From Cylindrodendrum hubeiense (taxonomy: Eukaryota; Ascomycota; Sordariomycetes; Hypocreales; Nectriaceae): a stretch of 49,087 bases of DNA. Below the pieces are notes generated by a model. That model did no database searches and was not told the origin of the DNA. It saw only the letters and a program-made list of their open reading frames with translations. The stretch is from the NCBI GenBank assembly GCA_014621425.1, contig JAANBB010000311.1, forward strand, positions 1 to 49,087, written 5' to 3'. Every line of letters starts with the position of its first letter. Positions within the stretch are counted from its first letter, which is position 1. A program made the translations under genes and the position numbers. This document shows, in pieces, positions 1 to 11,173 of this stretch.

Positions 1-840
1 TCTCTTCCTTTTTCTACTCTCTTTCTTTTTCTACTCTCTTCCCTTTTCTATTCCCTTCCTTTTTCTATTCCCTTCCTTTTCCTACTCTCTTCCTTTTTCT
101 ACTATTTTCTACTCTTTTCCGTTTCCTATTCTTATTATCTTTCTTCTTTTATTCTCTTTCTACTCTATATCTTTTTCTACTCTAATCCATTCACCTTTTT
201 CTATTCCTTTTTATTTTTTAACTTATATTCTCCTTCTTCTATTCTTCCTTTTCTACTCTTCCTTTTCTACCCCTATTCCTTTTATACCTTTTTCCTTCTC
301 TTATCCCCTACTCTTCTTTCTATATATCTTCTTTATATTCTTATTCCCCCTTCTTTTACATAGTAATACAAGTAATAATAGTATAATTCTAACAGCTACC
401 AATTCAATCCTTCTCAATTCCTAGCTTTCTAAACTATTTTATTTCTTCTCTATTTTAACTATATATAAACCCTATTACTTTCTACTATAATAGCAGGGGC
501 CTTTACTATCTATAAATATATATAATACTAATCGTAATAATATAAATAGCAATTTACTAATCTTAACCCTCTCCCCTAATCCCTTCCTCTTCCTATACCC
601 TACCCTATACCATATAATAATACACCCCCCTTTTACTCTAGCCGCCCTTAATATCCGCGGATTCAAGTACTATCCATAATAGCAATAATTTACAGGTCTT
701 AAACCCCGAACCCCTTCCTCTACGGGTACTACAAATACAGGTTCGGGGGCACTTTCTATTTCCCCCTTACCTAACCAAACTATACATTATTACCTTAATA
801 TACTTCCCATAATATCTATTACTACTATCAGGTTATCCTA
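1..840. repeat. Pyrimidine-rich low-complexity DNA
   Basis: The first ~360 bases on the plus strand are almost pure C/T, built from short imperfect repeats of words such as ttcctttttctactct. The bias weakens but continues to about 840. No reading frame of protein-like composition is seen; the small open frame on the minus strand around 475-666 looks like chance. The strong strand asymmetry is unlike the rest of the AT-rich compartment, where C-to-T and G-to-A changes are balanced. Confidence 0.8.
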
Positions 841-1048
841 TATCTCTACTCAATACTACTATTAAGTTACCTTACTCAGTATGGCTATCAATTTATCTTA
901 CTCGATACTGCTATCAATTCGTCTTACTCAATACTGCCATCAGGTTATCTTACTCAATATTACTATCAGTTTATCTTACTCGATATTACTATCAGTTTAT
1001 CTTACCCGGTACTATTATCAGGTTATCTTACTTGATACTCATATTAGA
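841..1048. repeat. 26-bp tandem repeat, eight copies
   Basis: Eight consecutive 26-base units can be laid out without gaps, starting at 841, 867, 893, 919, 945, 971, 997 and 1023. Each has a core like ttatcttactcgatactgct followed by atcag or atcaa. Differences between units are mainly transitions (c/t, a/g). Because 26 is not a multiple of 3, the open frame that crosses the array cycles through three translations and is not a credible gene. Confidence 0.85.
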
Positions 1049-1304
1049 TTGACCCCTCCAGAACTATACCAATAACTACCATCACTTTACTCTGCCCCCT
1101 AAACTATAGCTATAATTATTACCTTCTATATTTATCTTCTTCTTCTATTTCTCCTAATAGTCCTTTCTTCTCTTTTTTTTTCATCTTCTCATTTTCTCTT
1201 CTTCTATTATTCTTTCTAGCTTATTCTCTCTCTCTCTTCTAATCCTTAATAATATAATCACATATAATAATATAATTTCAATAACAAATAGTTAAGTTCT
1301 TTTT

Positions 1305-1720
1305 AACTCCTAACCTTCTACATTCTCTTATTTCTTCTCTTTTTTACTATTATACTCCTAACCCCTAACCTTCTATATTCTCTTATTTCTTCTCTTTTTC
1401 ACTATTATACTCCCAATCCCTAGCCTTCTATATTTTCTTATTTCTTCTCTTTTTCATTATTATACTCCTAACCCCTAGCCTTCTACATTCTCTTATTTCT
1501 TCTCTTTTCACTATTATACTCCTAACCCCTAGCCTTCTATATTCTCTTATTTCTCCTCTTCTTTTACTATTATACTCCCAACCTCTAGCCTTCTATATTC
1601 TCTTATTTTTTTTCTTTTTCCCTCTCTCTCTCATTCCCTTTTTCCCTTTCCTTCTTACTCTCTTTCTTTTTTAACCCCTAGCTTTCTATATTCTCTTATT
1701 TCTCTTCTTTTTCACTATCT
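1305..1720. repeat. 55-bp tandem repeat, about six copies plus a decayed copy
   Basis: The word ccttcta followed by tattctcttatttcttctct recurs at 1314, 1369, 1424, 1479, 1533 and 1589, giving a spacing of 54-56 bases. A more diverged copy lies near 1680-1720 after a stretch of extra pyrimidines. The array is pyrimidine-rich on the plus strand. It is a minisatellite; nothing suggests coding. Confidence 0.85.
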
Positions 1721-1850
1721 ATCTCCACTTAACTTCTTCTCTTTCTTAACATAATCAGTACATTACCTAGCAAAACTAGCTTATATCTAACTCTCCCTAT
1801 TTTACCTTTCCTCCTAACCACTAATATATTTAATTAGCCTATTTATTATT

Positions 1851-1894
1851 NNTACTAAATCTATCTACCTTTATTATCTCTCCCACTACTATNN
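1851..1894. other. Undetermined bases in the assembly
   Basis: Two pairs of N occur at 1851-1852 and 1893-1894. They show that this low-complexity part was not fully resolved, which matters when judging single-base problems elsewhere in the window. Confidence 0.95.
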
Positions 1895-1999
1895 TCTGTC
1901 CTTAATTAGTCTTATATAAATACCCTAGTATATAACTCTATTAATAGCCCTAAATACTAGTATTCTACCCCATATACTTATATAAACCGCCCTCTATCT

Positions 2000-4900
2000 A
2001 TATTATATACCTCCTATTAATTATAAATCTATTAGGGTATTCCACAATTAAAATATCCCAAAAAGCTCTATATCTTCCTCTTTATAAATAATTCTCTCTA
2101 TATTATTATAATAGTTTCCTTGACTTAATACTACCTATCTGTATCTTAACTTGGACATTACTCTAATATGTGATATACCTCCTTATTATTATTATTCAAG
2201 CCCATAATTATTTAGTATATAATATAATAGCTAGCCTATCTCTTAAGCTATCTCTGGAACTTATCTATCTCCTCTACTTCTTTTATTACCTTCTTCCCTA
2301 TTTACTATTGTATAAATATCCTTATTTGGCCTACTTATACAAACTTTTCTTTAATAGTATTTATAACTATCTCATTATCCTCTGCTATATTGTTTCCTAG
2401 CTGTAATAATCCCTCACTAGATCCTATCACTCCCTCTCCTTTACTTATTATCTTAGTTATCACTTCTCCTTCTTTCTCTTCCTATATACTACTTATTTAC
2501 CTTTAATAAATATTATACTACTCTTTTCCCTCCTTATATTCCTATTAATCTATATATCTATTTATAATCCGGTCCAATACTATTCTATAATAATCCTAGC
2601 TCCCTATAAACTCTAATACTATTTTATCTTAGCCTTATATTTCTAATCCTTCTACCTTAACTATCTCTTATTTATTACCTTTTGAGCCCAAACCTATCTA
2701 TTTACTATAAACTATTATAGATTCACTTAGCTTCCTATCTTGCCCTGCTTGCCTACTTTCCTGCACAAAGTTATATAATTATCACGGTATGCTTATATAT
2801 ACTACAAGCTGCACATCTAGTATATCAATCCTTAATCCTAATATATTAATCACTATTATTAACCTATTATTATCTCTATTACCTATTACCTATATATCTA
2901 TATATTGGGTCTTGTTCTTATTATTATTCACTTTATTCTAATATATTAGATATCCTAATATGGCCTCTAGTCTCTCTACTCGCTTAATTGACTCAGTGTA
3001 TATAATTACCTTTCTATCTAACCCCCTCTCTATCTATTTATAAACTAAGTTATATATAAGCTAATCCTCTTCCTTTTAACCCTCTTCCCTATTAAATCCT
3101 TTTCTCTTTTATTTTATCCTTGCCTAATTATCCCTTCTAGTTACCCTACCTTTATCCTAACTATTATCTACTATAATAATATGATATTAGATATTCATTC
3201 TTATTATTTATTTCTTGAATAATAATATCCTAATTACTAGTAACTTTATATACTAGAAAAACTCAGGCTAGTTATCTATAATTAATATTACTATCAAGTA
3301 AACTATCTATATATTCTATTAACTAATTATATTACCTAGTTCAAGTAACTTTAGTTAGAATTATAGTATATTGTCTAGTATAGAATAATATTTATTAATT
3401 ATAATCTAATCTAACTCCTACTAGGTAAGTATATAATTAATAAAGTTATAAAATCCTTTTATAATAACTAACTCTAGTATCATAAAAATAATATTTATAT
3501 CTAACAGGTTACCCTACCTACCTCACTAGCTCTGCAATATAATCCTATATACCACATATCGATTGTTTATATTATTGCGTAATGTGACCAGTAGCGTAAT
3601 AACAATAATCATACTATTCTATGAATAAAATACGAGTAATATAAATAATAAGCTCTTACCTCCACCTATACCCAGTACTTATATAATTGGCCCTTCACCC
3701 TAGATAATAGCCTAGATTATCTTCTCTTAATTCCCCCAGAACTCGGTATCAGACCTTACTATTTACTTTAACTATCTGAGTATATCTACCTGCTATAGCC
3801 ACTTAAATTGCTAGAAGTGTGTCTCCTTATACATATCCTTATATAGCTCCCTTCTCCTCTTAAGCCTAGCGGTACTAGTCTCTGTACCCTGTTAGTCTTC
3901 CACTCCAAATCCGAAAAATTAATATTACTAGTAACTGATAAAATAATACTTCTCTTACTTTATGGCTATCTTAAATAATCCTTATTATAATTCTCGAGTA
4001 TATATTATCCTAGCTATATATATTATATACCCTGCTTACAAGTCCGCTATATTATTATCAATCCTGTCCTTATTCTCATAGCTATTACCCCCGTCTTCAG
4101 TACCCTATCCTGTTAATAAGCTCAAATATCAGTTCCTAATTATAATAGAAATATTTCTCTAAGTAATAATATTAATAAGATATTTTACTAACTATTAGCT
4201 ATACTTCTATATAATCTATTATATTCAATCTGACATCCACTTCTATTCTTAGATTATATCCTGTATCTTCTATAAATCCTCCTCTCTAAATTAGTAACCA
4301 GATTTAATATTATTATTAACCCCTTTTTCCTCCTCTTCCTCCTCCCCTCCCTCCTCCCCTTCCTCCTCCCCTCCCTCTTTTTCCTATATAATATCTTAAT
4401 CTAGTAATTAGCTCCTAGTTTATTATTACTCTACCTGTCTGACTATAGCTATACCTTATTACTCCTCTCTCTCTTTTATTTATTATCACTACTACTAAAC
4501 TTCCCTCTATAACCTCTTATCTTTTACTTCTTATTCCCGTAATTCCCTCTATTCACTTTTCCCCTCTTACTCTAGCTAACTTATAATCTTATTAATCTAT
4601 AAAAATACATTATACTGATCTACCCCTTTCATAATACCCTATATTTATTGCCAAAAGTCTAGTATAAGCTATATATACCATACTAATAACTCCCCTACTT
4701 CCCGTAATAAATACTAATAAATTACCTTAATCTGTCCTGTTCTCTGGAAGCCCTTATAATATAATGTAATAAAAAATAGTATAGATCCGTGCATATATAT
4801 ATTGTGTAAGCCTCTATATATTATATTATATATCCAGATTTATATTATCTCCGTAATATGTACTAGGAACCTGCTAAGTATTATTATTAATATTTAAAGT

Positions 4901-6720
4901 ATTTCTTATAATTCCTTCACTTTCTACCTATAAGCCTATACTATTTTAATCTTATATGGGTATATATTGTCTATTTCACCTATTCTACTTAAAACCTATT
5001 CTTTCTACTATTTCTTTAATTTTAATATTTATTATAATACCTAATCCTTTCCACAAATAACCTAATTATTATACTTATCCCGCAAAAATAAATAGCTAAT
5101 ATAAGTTTTACTATAATTATCCTCTATCTTTAACCACTTAATCTTAGGTAATACCTCCATATAATTATCCCTAACTATTATCAATTTATATAATATTAAC
5201 CTGGTTTTCTATATAAGTGTGTATATTATCTCTAATAACTAGCTTATTATAATATAAATAAAGTAATATATAATTATATTACCTTACCAGTTAATAATAC
5301 CACTTATAACTATTCTATACTAGATCTTTATCCTGTATATTTATATATTATATATCTAATCTATTAGCATTAACTCTAAATTATCCCTTTCTAATATATA
5401 TATTATAAAGTGATATAACTTCCTCTATATAATCTGATATATACCTTCTACCTCCTCATATACTTACTCTTCTTCTATCATTTTCATTTTCTTTACTACT
5501 TTATCCTCACACTCTAGATATAATTAGTATAAAACTAGTATTTATATTACTTTAATTATATTTGAGTACTTGGGAGTATACTTAACTAGCTTAATCTATT
5601 TACCCTCACTATTAATACTTATAATAACTAGCTCACTTAATAGTATATTATTATAATAACTCTATTTAAATTAATAATCAAGTATACTGATAAGTATATC
5701 TAAGTATAGCTATTTTATCTTTTTATTGTCTAGTCCCTTTTACTATACTAACCCCACTATAATCTCCTTAATAGTGCTTTTAAAGTTATCTAATATATTA
5801 CCTTATTATATTATTAGTCTATATAATGGCCTTTTATCCTCCTCTTAACTCTCTATCCGCTATTAAATGTATACTAATATCCTCTAGTATCCTTTATACT
5901 ATACCTATAATTTATCTTCTAGTTAATTATTAAATAGCTTATCTAGCTTAATATAGATATCCTTCTATTTAATCTAATATAATATAACTAACCTGATTAT
6001 TCTCTATATAGATATAGCTTATACTCGATTAGCTATTTGTTTAAATACCTTATATATAATCTATAATATCAGTTTATTATCCTTAATAGGGGCTATAAAT
6101 AGTAATAGTTCCTTTTTCACTTTAAATCACTATAAGTAATTATCCCATCCCGTTCTCTTTACCTATATATTTAGCTCTTTCTTTTTATCTACTACTTTAA
6201 TCTCCTCCTCTTCTACGGTATTAAATCTATTAACCTGTCCCCAATATATTCTTATTAACTATTCTATTATATTCTCTATTAACCTAAGCACTTAATATTA
6301 TCTAACTAGCGGTTTAATAACTCTCCCTATCTTAAACTATTAACTAACTTTATAATTCTTGAAAAATCATTGGCAATATATACCCTCTCTCTATAAAACT
6401 ATATATAACTCCTTTAATTTCTCTTTAATATTACTACCCTTCTCCCAATTATTTTCCTATATATATTTATAATAATAGTAATGCTAGATACTATACTTAG
6501 TTCTAATATTATAATCGCAAATATAGTACTGTAATCTGTTTGTTTTCGGGGGCTTAATATATAGAATTGGATTAGTTATTAATAATGGGAATAGAAAGTC
6601 ACCTAATTTGGCCTAGCTGTGAATAATTCCCGGAATAATATCTATTATTATAATAATTATATTAACCTTCTCTTCTAGGATTGCTTTATATTTCCTCTAG
6701 ATATAACTTTAAACCTCATT
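2000..6720 (-). pseudogene. RIP-degraded OrsD/telomere-linked RecQ-like helicase
   Basis: Reading the minus strand from ~6.7 kb downward, fragments of one large fungal protein family are recognisable among many stop codons. Near 6.5 kb there is a decayed C2H2-like segment (I-C-D-Y-N-I-R-T-K) followed by C-Q-x-F-F-K, as in DUF3505/OrsD-type proteins. At ~4.75-4.6 kb the block reads L-L-R-E-V-G-E-L-L-V-W-Y-I. At 3700-3630 it reads G-E-G-P-I-I-stop-V-L-G-I-G-G-G-K-S-L-L-F, an intact helicase motif I (Walker A, codons 3652-3666). At ~3415-3380 it reads D-stop-I-I-I-N-K-Y-Y-S-I-L-D, where the family has a DECH box; D>N, E>K, C>Y and H>Y are the G-to-A or C-to-T changes RIP makes. A length of about 4.7 kb fits a ~1500-aa protein. 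Such helicases are typical of fungal chromosome ends. Ends are approximate; the C-terminus below ~2.9 kb was not resolved. Confidence 0.75.
4312..4385. repeat. CT-rich microsatellite-like tract
   Basis: A run of cctcctcccctccctcctcc type sequence without A on the plus strand. It lies inside the decayed helicase region and on the minus strand would read as a purine-rich, Glu/Gly-rich low-complexity coding stretch, so it may be a relic of an acidic linker in that protein. Confidence 0.6.
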
Positions 6721-6814
6721 AATAATATATATAACCTTATAAACCTTATAAATAATAATAGGAAACTCTGGGATATAGACAAATAGTTCTATAATATAAA
6801 TGAGGTATATATAT

Positions 6815-7888
6815 AGAAAAATAGGGTAATTTTAATCACTTGTAGTTAAAAAAAAGGTCAAGTTTAATTAGTAATATTTAAAGTTATATTATTCTCTATT
6901 ATGGGGAATAAAAAGCTAGAATATAATAATACTCTTTTTCTCTCTACTAGTCTGGATATTAACTTAACTTAAATATCTGGGGAATGGGTAATATTAAATT
7001 AATACTGATATTTTTTTACTTTTCTTCTTATAGCTATTATCTCAAATTCTAATTCTAAGCTAATTACAACCCTATTAGCTAGAGTAACTCCCAATACCCA
7101 CTAAATAATAAACCTAACATATATACCTTTAATATCTACTATCAATACCTAAAACGTTTTATAGTCATACTATAAAGTCTAGTACTTATAACTATATATT
7201 TTTTTCTTCTTTTTACCTCCTTAATATTAATAAATCCTTCAAATTATTATTTTTCAATAAATCCATATCCCTATCTTTACTAGTATAGTGGGATATTTAT
7301 ATAGGATTTATAGGATTTATTGAGAAGTATTGGTCAGAGAATAAGAGTGAGAAAAATAGGGTAATTTTAATCACTCACAGTTAAAAAAAAGATCAAGTTC
7401 AATTAGTAGTATTTAAAGTTATGTTATTCTCTATTATAAGGAATAAAAAGCTAGAGTATAATAATACTCTTTTTCTTTCTATTAATCTGGATATTAACTT
7501 AGCTTAAATGCCTAGGGAATAGGTAATATTAGGTTAATACTAACATTTTTTTACTTTTCTTCTCACAGCTATCATCTTAAATTCTGATTCTAAGCTAATT
7601 ATAACCCTATTAGCTAGAATAACTCCCAATACCCACCAAATAATAAACCTAATATATACACCTTTAATATCTACTATTAATATCTAAAACGTTTTATAGT
7701 CATACTATAAAGTCTAGTACTTATAGCTATGTATTTTTTTCTTCTTTTTACCTCTTTAATATCAATAAATCCTTCAAATTATTGTTTTTCAATGAATCTA
7801 TATCCCTGTCTTTACTAGTATAGTGGGGTATTTATATGGGATTTATAGGATTCATTGAGAAGTATTAGTCAGAGAATAAGAGTGAGAA
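6815..7888. repeat. Tandem direct duplication, 535-bp unit
   Basis: The sequence starting agaaaaatagggtaatttta at 6815 repeats at 7350, and both copies run to gagaataagagtga at ~7350 and ~7884. In the ~130 bases I compared base by base, every difference is a transition (c/t or g/a), the pattern expected of RIP acting on two copies. Each unit holds a caataaatcc ... ggatttattg inverted pair about 60 bases apart near its 3' end (7251-7324 and 7790-7860). No reading frame survives. It is not the LTR of either element to the right. It may be a satellite unit or part of the region upstream of the decayed helicase. Confidence 0.8.
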
Positions 7889-8039
7889 GTATAATAGTAA
7901 ACTTATATATATATTACTCCTGATTTATTACTTAATTGAAGTTATTATAAATAAAAATATAATCTAGTTAAGTAATATTTTAATATTCTTAGGTTATTAA
8001 TCTTATCCTAATTGAGTTATATATTTATTCTCTTCCTTC

Positions 8040-8064
8040 TTATTATTATTACCTTTATTATTAC

Positions 8065-8146
<82 letters not shown>
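8040..8146. repeat. (ATT)n microsatellite
   Basis: About 100 bases of att/tta trinucleotide repeat, perfect from roughly 8062 to 8145, with two interruptions near its left end. It separates the tandem duplication from the copia-like remains. No tract of this length occurs elsewhere in the window. Confidence 0.95.
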
Positions 8147-8499
8147 TAATAATAACTATTCTAAATAAGAACTATTAATATATAATAATTATACTAGTAA
8201 TCTATAATATATTAAGTATAAGATAGATTAAAGGCTATTTCCTAAAGGATAAATTATAGGATTTATATTAATAATAATAATCAGGGTAAATTTATCTTAT
8301 AAGGTTATATATAATAATAGTCAATTAACTTAATAATATAATAAGTTAAAGTAATTAAGATAATTAGATTATATTAATAGTTAGAGAGCTATATATCTAG
8401 GATATATATATTTTAGTTAACTATATACTAAGTAAACTAGTTATTTAATAGAATAGCTATTCTAAGATTATAACTATCTAGGAGTAACTAAGCTAGGCT

Positions 8500-10706
8500 C
8501 ATACTATTTCCTAATATAATAGTCTAATTATAATTAGTATAAAATTATAAGTATGTAATTCTATTAGTCCTAATCACTTATTTATAATATGGGCTATAAC
8601 ATTAAAGACCTAGAATTAAGTTCTAGGCTAAAACTAGTTATTAACTTTTATAATCTAGAAGAGAATCTAGCTAGATATATTAGTTTACTTCTTATAATAG
8701 ACTACTATTCTAGCTATATCTAGGATTATTATTTAAAAATCTAAAAGTATAAAGATCTTATTTTTATATTTAAGAACTTCTTTAATTATCTAATCTAATA
8801 ATATTAGATTAAGTTATAAGTTATTAAATATAATAGGGAAATTCTAGGAAGGTTTAAAGACTAGTCCTAATTAATATATTAATTTCTTATATAGATAAGT
8901 ATAATTATAAAGTTAATAGTAATAGATATAGTTACCTAAAATAATAATATTAAGATCTCTAGAAGGATTATTAAGATTAAGATTAGGGTAATAAGAGTAA
9001 GAGTCTGATTTTTCTTATATTTATAGATTAAGATCTATTAGACTATTATCTATCTATATAATTAAATCCCTAAATATATCTATATCTAGGATATCCCTTA
9101 TAGCTAGTTTTATATAATTATAATCTAGTAAAATAGATATAACTAGACTCTAAAAATCCTTTATTTAGGCTATTTATAAGTCTATAGATTTAAGGCTTTT
9201 ATAATAACTGAAAATATATAGAAGGATTATAATAAGAAATAATAATTAAATTTTTAGGCTTAGATTAACTATCTAATTAGATATTAGTTAATAAATCTCT
9301 ATAGGATCTAGAATCTGGCTATTAAGAAAGTTCTAATTATTAGAGATATTATTTTTAATAAGGATAAATAATTTAATAGAAATATTAATAGTTTAAAGAA
9401 TAACTTATTAAGGGTCTTAAAGGATAACCTAAATTAATTATTTAATTAAACAAAAGAGATCTAATTAGATTTAATATTAGAAGATTAAGCTATTAATAAT
9501 CTAGCTCTAGTAAATAAAGAGAGTCTATATAAGAATAAAGATATTTATAATAATCTGAGTCTGTATAAGGAAGTGAATATAGGGATGATTTTATTAATAG
9601 ATTAGTCTAATTAGCTAGTTAAAATTAATATATATTCTAGGATTCTTAGGATTATTAAAATTAATTAAAGAAAGTTAGGGGTAGGAGGTATTATCTTAGA
9701 TAATAATTAATAATCTGGAGTCTCTAATATCTTTAAGAGATCTTTAATCCCTATATCCCTTTTATTAGTAGGGTTTCTAGTTATAATAATCTAAGTTAAG
9801 TTTAGGTTATTAGATAAGTAAGATTATTTAATTAAATAATTTAATATTTAGAAGATTACTTTTAATACTAGAAGATTAGCTAGTTTAATAGGAACTCTTA
9901 ATAAAAAGGTTATTAATAAAGCTAAGTTATAATAGATATTAAAGAAACTTAGGTCTATATATTAAAGTTAGTTATTTAAGCTATCTTAGTATTATTAGGA
10001 TCTATAGGATTATTTAATAGGAGTCTAATTTAAATAGGTTAAATAGAATTACTTATAAAGTTATAGGAAAATAGGGTCTTAGATTGAGATAGATTGAAAT
10101 AATCCTAGAATCCTAGGGAAATAGATCTTTAATTATATGTGAGTTTATATTTATAAGCTTAATAAGTATAGTTAATTTATTAAGTATAAAATCTAACTAG
10201 TTATTTGTGGAGATTAATAACTAAAAGGGCTAGATAAAGAGACTTATATTATAATTCTAGTTAAAAGGTTATTTTAAATCCTAATAGTAATTACTATCTA
10301 ATTTAATCTGGATCTTATATAATATAATATAGTTAATATCTTTATTAATATTAAGCTAGATTATTAAGTTATAATAAAAATACTCTCTAAATATAGAAAG
10401 ATTAGAAAGATCTTATTAATCTAAAAAGTTTTATATAGGTTATAGGAATTCCCTTTCCTTTAATAGAAAGAGTTTATAATAATATTCTAAGAGTTAGGTT
10501 TTAAATTTATTTTATATAAGTTCTATTATATAATCTAAGGTAGGATTATTATTTTCTTTTATATAGATAATATTATCTTTACTTATTAAAGGAATAGATC
10601 TTAGAAAGTCTAGAAAACTATTATTAAGTTTAAAGGCTAATATAATTTAATTAGTAAATAGGATTTTTAATAGTTTCTAGGAATAGAGATTATATAAGAC
10701 TAAAGA
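8500..10706 (+). mobile_element. Ty1/copia retrotransposon, left part (degraded integrase and RT)
   Basis: The plus strand holds decayed copia pol sequence. Around 8800-8880 the frame reads V-I-K-Y-N-R-E-I-L-G-R-F-K-D, a mutated form of an integrase catalytic-core segment. From about 10,395 to 10,580 it reads K-V-L-Y-R-L-stop-E-F-P-F-L, then E-L-G-F-K-F-I and finally F-Y-I-D-N-I-I-F. That matches copia reverse transcriptase, where the last motif is normally Y-V-D-D; D>N and V>I are RIP-type changes. Stops are TAA/TAG where Gln or Trp is expected. The frame breaks at 10,706 in the conserved F-L-G-x-E-I-I-x-D segment because the gypsy element inserted there, and continues at 20,419. The left end and 5' LTR were not found; the border at ~8500 is approximate. 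Confidence 0.8.
10702..10706. repeat. Target-site duplication, left copy (AAAGA)
   Basis: The five bases AAAGA directly precede the inferred first base of the gypsy 5' LTR. The same five bases directly follow the 3' LTR at 20,414-20,418. Five bases is the usual duplication length for Ty3/gypsy integrases. Confidence 0.85.
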
Positions 10707-11173
10707 TATTATAGAACCTGATAATAGTAAGATATTAATATTATCCTTAATAATATATCTCACTATATTATAATAGTCTAGACCAATTAGAGAAAATACC
10801 TAAGAATATTTCTAAGAATTAGAAAAAGAAATTAGCTAGAAATCCTAAGACACACTCCGGATAGTTCCTGGATTTCCATGGGATTTCCTAGAATATGGGA
10901 AAAGTAATTCTAGGGAAATCCCTGGGATTTCCTTGGGAAAGCTAATTCTATTTCTTGAGCCTTTCCGAGGATTAATGGAGGATTTCCCTTAGATTTCCTA
11001 GAGATTTCCTGAGTATATAATACTCTGGGAAATCTCTGGAAATCGTTAAGGGGTATCTTTTTTTTATACTTAATTATATAGTAATAGAGAAGGTTCACTT
11101 TGCTATTCCTCTAGTGATCCTGGATAGTTATTTTATTCTCTTTGTTTAAGCTAGATTGGTAGATTCCGTATCA
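10707..11173 (+). repeat. Gypsy 5' LTR
   Basis: It begins tattatagaacc where the 3' copy has tattacagaacc, and ends gattccgtatca where the 3' copy has gattctatacta. The likely original ends are TG...CA. A TATA-like palindrome, gagtatataatactc, lies at 11,011-11,025. The ~170 bases upstream of it carry many copies of ggatttcc and its complement ggaaatcc. The next bases downstream (11,174 on, atttagtagcaattac) occupy the primer-binding position, but the matching tRNA was not identified. Confidence 0.88.

Noticed and set aside
2170..2400. 76-codon plus-strand frame in the AT-rich block
   Set aside because: Leu/Tyr/Ile-rich translation of T-rich DNA. It lies in the decayed helicase region, whose real sense is the minus strand.
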